Shown here piece by piece: positions 5,386-6,540 of a DNA stretch of 6,540 nucleotides (position 1 is the first letter of the stretch; each line of letters opens with the position of its first letter). Where the stretch lies: contig SKJM01000535.1 in NCBI GenBank assembly GCA_007122045.1, positions 1-6,540 on the forward strand, read 5' to 3'. The notes beneath the pieces were generated by a model. The model ran no database searches. It saw nothing but the letters and a program-made list of their open reading frames with translations, and had not been told where the DNA came from. Origin of the DNA: Planctomycetales bacterium (GTDB lineage Bacteria; Planctomycetota; Planctomycetia; Pirellulales; Thermoguttaceae). The translations under genes and the position numbers were made by a program.

Positions 5386-6255
5386 ATGCATTTCACCCTA
5401 CAGCGACTGCTGGCCAAGCCCCCCATACTTACCGACGGTGCCTGGGGTACCCAGTTTCAGGCGCGCGGGCTGCCAAACGGCGCCTGCCCCGAGGCCTGGA
5501 ACCTCCAGCAGCCCGAACTCGTCGAACAGGTTGCCCGGGCCTACGTCGAGGCCGGCAGCCGCATCATCCTGACGAACACCTTCGGGGCCAACCGGTTCAC
5601 GCTCGAACGGCATGGACTGGCGCAAGACGCCGCCGAGATCAATCGGGCCGGCGTGCAGCTATCGCGGCGCGCGGCTGCCGGCCGGGGCCTGGTATTCGCC
5701 ACGATGGGACCCAGCGGCAGAATGCTCATCATGGGCGAAGTGAGCGAAGCCGACCTGCAGGCGGCCTTTGCCGAGCAGGCCGGAGCCATGGCCGACGCCG
5801 GCGCCGACGGCATCGTGGTCGAAACGATGTCGGACCCCGCCGAGGCGAAACTGGCCGTGGCCGCCGCCAAGGAAACCGGCCTGCCCGTGGTCGGGTGCAT
5901 GGTGTTCGATTCCGGGCAGGCCAAGGACCGCACCCTGACGGGCGCCACGGTCGAGCAGGCGGTCGAGGCGCTTTGCCGGGCCGGGGCCGACGTGGTGGGC
6001 AGCAACTGTGGGCGGGGCATCGCCGGTTTCGTCGACCTGTGCCGCCGGTTGAAGGCCGCCGCCGAACGCCCGGTTTGGATCAAAGCGAACGCCGGCCTGC
6101 CGGAAGTCGTCGACGGCAAGACCGTGTACCGCCAAACGCCCGAGGAGTTCGCCTCCTATGCCCCGCAACTCGTCGAGGCCGGCGCCGGCTTCCTCGGCGG
6201 CTGCTGCGGCACCACGCCCGAGTTCATTCGCGCCACGGCCGAGGCGCTGTCTTGA
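5386..6255 (+). CDS. Homocysteine S-methyltransferase family protein (stand-alone Hcy-binding domain)
   Basis: 289 residues, the size of a single S-methyl_trans (Hcy-binding, TIM-barrel) domain. Seen: DGAWGTQF (17-24), the N-terminal barrel motif; TNTFGAN (63-69); FATMGPSG (104-111); SNCGRG (206-211) with the first zinc ligand Cys208; ANAGLP (234-239); GGCCGT (271-276) with zinc ligands Cys273 and Cys274. The complete Cys trio indicates a working zinc thiolate site that activates homocysteine (or another thiol) for methyl transfer. The methyl donor cannot be read from this domain. Betaine, S-methylmethionine, or a corrinoid/methyl-THF partner, as in the first module of MetH, are all possible. 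No folate, B12 or activation domain follows in the window, so it is not a full-length MetH. The start is chosen because homology-like sequence begins just after ATG5386 and AGGA precedes it. The neighbours give no pathway clue. Cytoplasmic: no signal or membrane segment. Confidence 0.9.
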   Translation: MHFTLQRLLAKPPILTDGAWGTQFQARGLPNGACPEAWNLQQPELVEQVARAYVEAGSRIILTNTFGANRFTLERHGLAQDAAEINRAGVQLSRRAAAGRGLVFATMGPSGRMLIMGEVSEADLQAAFAEQAGAMADAGADGIVVETMSDPAEAKLAVAAAKETGLPVVGCMVFDSGQAKDRTLTGATVEQAVEALCRAGADVVGSNCGRGIAGFVDLCRRLKAAAERPVWIKANAGLPEVVDGKTVYRQTPEEFASYAPQLVEAGAGFLGGCCGTTPEFIRATAEALS

Positions 6256-6308
6256 TTCATGTCGGATGGGCCGCGGTCGCGTAAGTCATTGGTGCGACTA
6301 CATCGTCA

Positions 6309-6540
6309 TCAATACTCCCGGCCAGGCTGAAACACCGGGCCGGTGGGATCCAATACAAAGTCGAACGGGCCGCTATCCGCCGCGACGTCGATCCGCAGTT
6401 CCGATTGGGCGTTGTAGCGGGCTGGCACGCGCTCCGGGACGGTTACGATACCGTAGTCGTCCTCCTCCAGCGTACTCACGCGCACGCGATACGCGCCGGC
6501 CGGGAGGCCCGGCTGCCCCCCGCTCCCGAGAATGACAAAA
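6309..6540 (-). CDS. C-terminal end of a small extracytoplasmic beta protein (5' end outside window)
   Basis: On the minus strand one frame is open from the right edge to TGA at 6311-6309, giving 76 visible residues. It reads ...LPAGAYRVRVSTLEEDDYG, then IVTVPERVPARYNAQSELRI and DVAADSGPFDFVLD, ending FQPGREY. This 'LPAGxYxVxV' / 'P-x-RY' / 'SELxxxV' / 'FDFxL' order is typical of the C-terminal strand set of small planctomycete lipoproteins annotated as carboxypeptidase-regulatory-like or transthyretin-like. Those are about 130-160 residues long and carry an N-terminal lipobox, here out of view. Recognition rests on pattern memory. The function is unknown; surface or cell-envelope location is inferred from the family. 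It converges with the methyltransferase gene, with 53 bases between the two stops. Confidence 0.68.
   Translation of the reverse strand, partial: FVILGSGGQPGLPAGAYRVRVSTLEEDDYGIVTVPERVPARYNAQSELRIDVAADSGPFDFVLDPTGPVFQPGREY

Noticed and set aside
6276..6298. Terminator between the convergent genes at 6256-6308
   Set aside because: Only a 5-bp stem (GTCGC/GCGAC) with a 13-base loop and no T-tract.

Overview
The window looks like a piece of a GC-rich planctomycete chromosome, probably Pirellulales-like. This is inferred from gene content: a sulfatase end carrying a beta-sandwich extension, a zinc-ribbon/DUF2007-like membrane protein, a Ser/Thr kinase with one membrane segment and a beta-helix-like outer domain, and the tail of a small extracytoplasmic 'regulatory-like' beta protein. 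Clusters of short palindromic repeats between convergent genes fit the same picture. No taxonomic marker gene is present, so the assignment is indirect.

Layout from left to right. 1-572 (+) is the 3' end of a sulfatase cut by the window edge. 731-1489 (+) encodes a small zinc-ribbon protein with a DUF2007-like domain and one membrane helix; its last ~50 residues look unlike real coding sequence. 1490-2162 has no convincing gene. It lies between two convergent genes and holds a modular REP-like repeat cluster (two exact 43-bp direct copies, then two degenerate inverted copies) and two further stem-loops. 2163-5012 (-) is a 949-residue receptor-type Ser/Thr kinase. 5013-5385 is the divergent intergenic region. 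It carries a good sigma70-type promoter for the kinase with a ~260-nt leader, and in the other direction a perfect 10-bp inverted repeat that swallows the probable -10 box of the next gene. 5386-6255 (+) is a stand-alone homocysteine S-methyltransferase domain protein. 6309-6540 (-) is the C-terminal end of a small extracytoplasmic protein that enters from the right.

The genes do not form an obvious operon or single pathway: orientations alternate and every gene appears to have its own control region. The kinase probably senses something outside the cytoplasm through its beta-helix domain. The methyltransferase belongs to methionine/methyl-group metabolism. I see no phage, CRISPR, IS, tRNA or rRNA. 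The most unusual non-coding signals are the repeat cluster, in which a compensatory base-pair change between copies preserves the stem, and the palindromic operator-like promoter of the methyltransferase gene.
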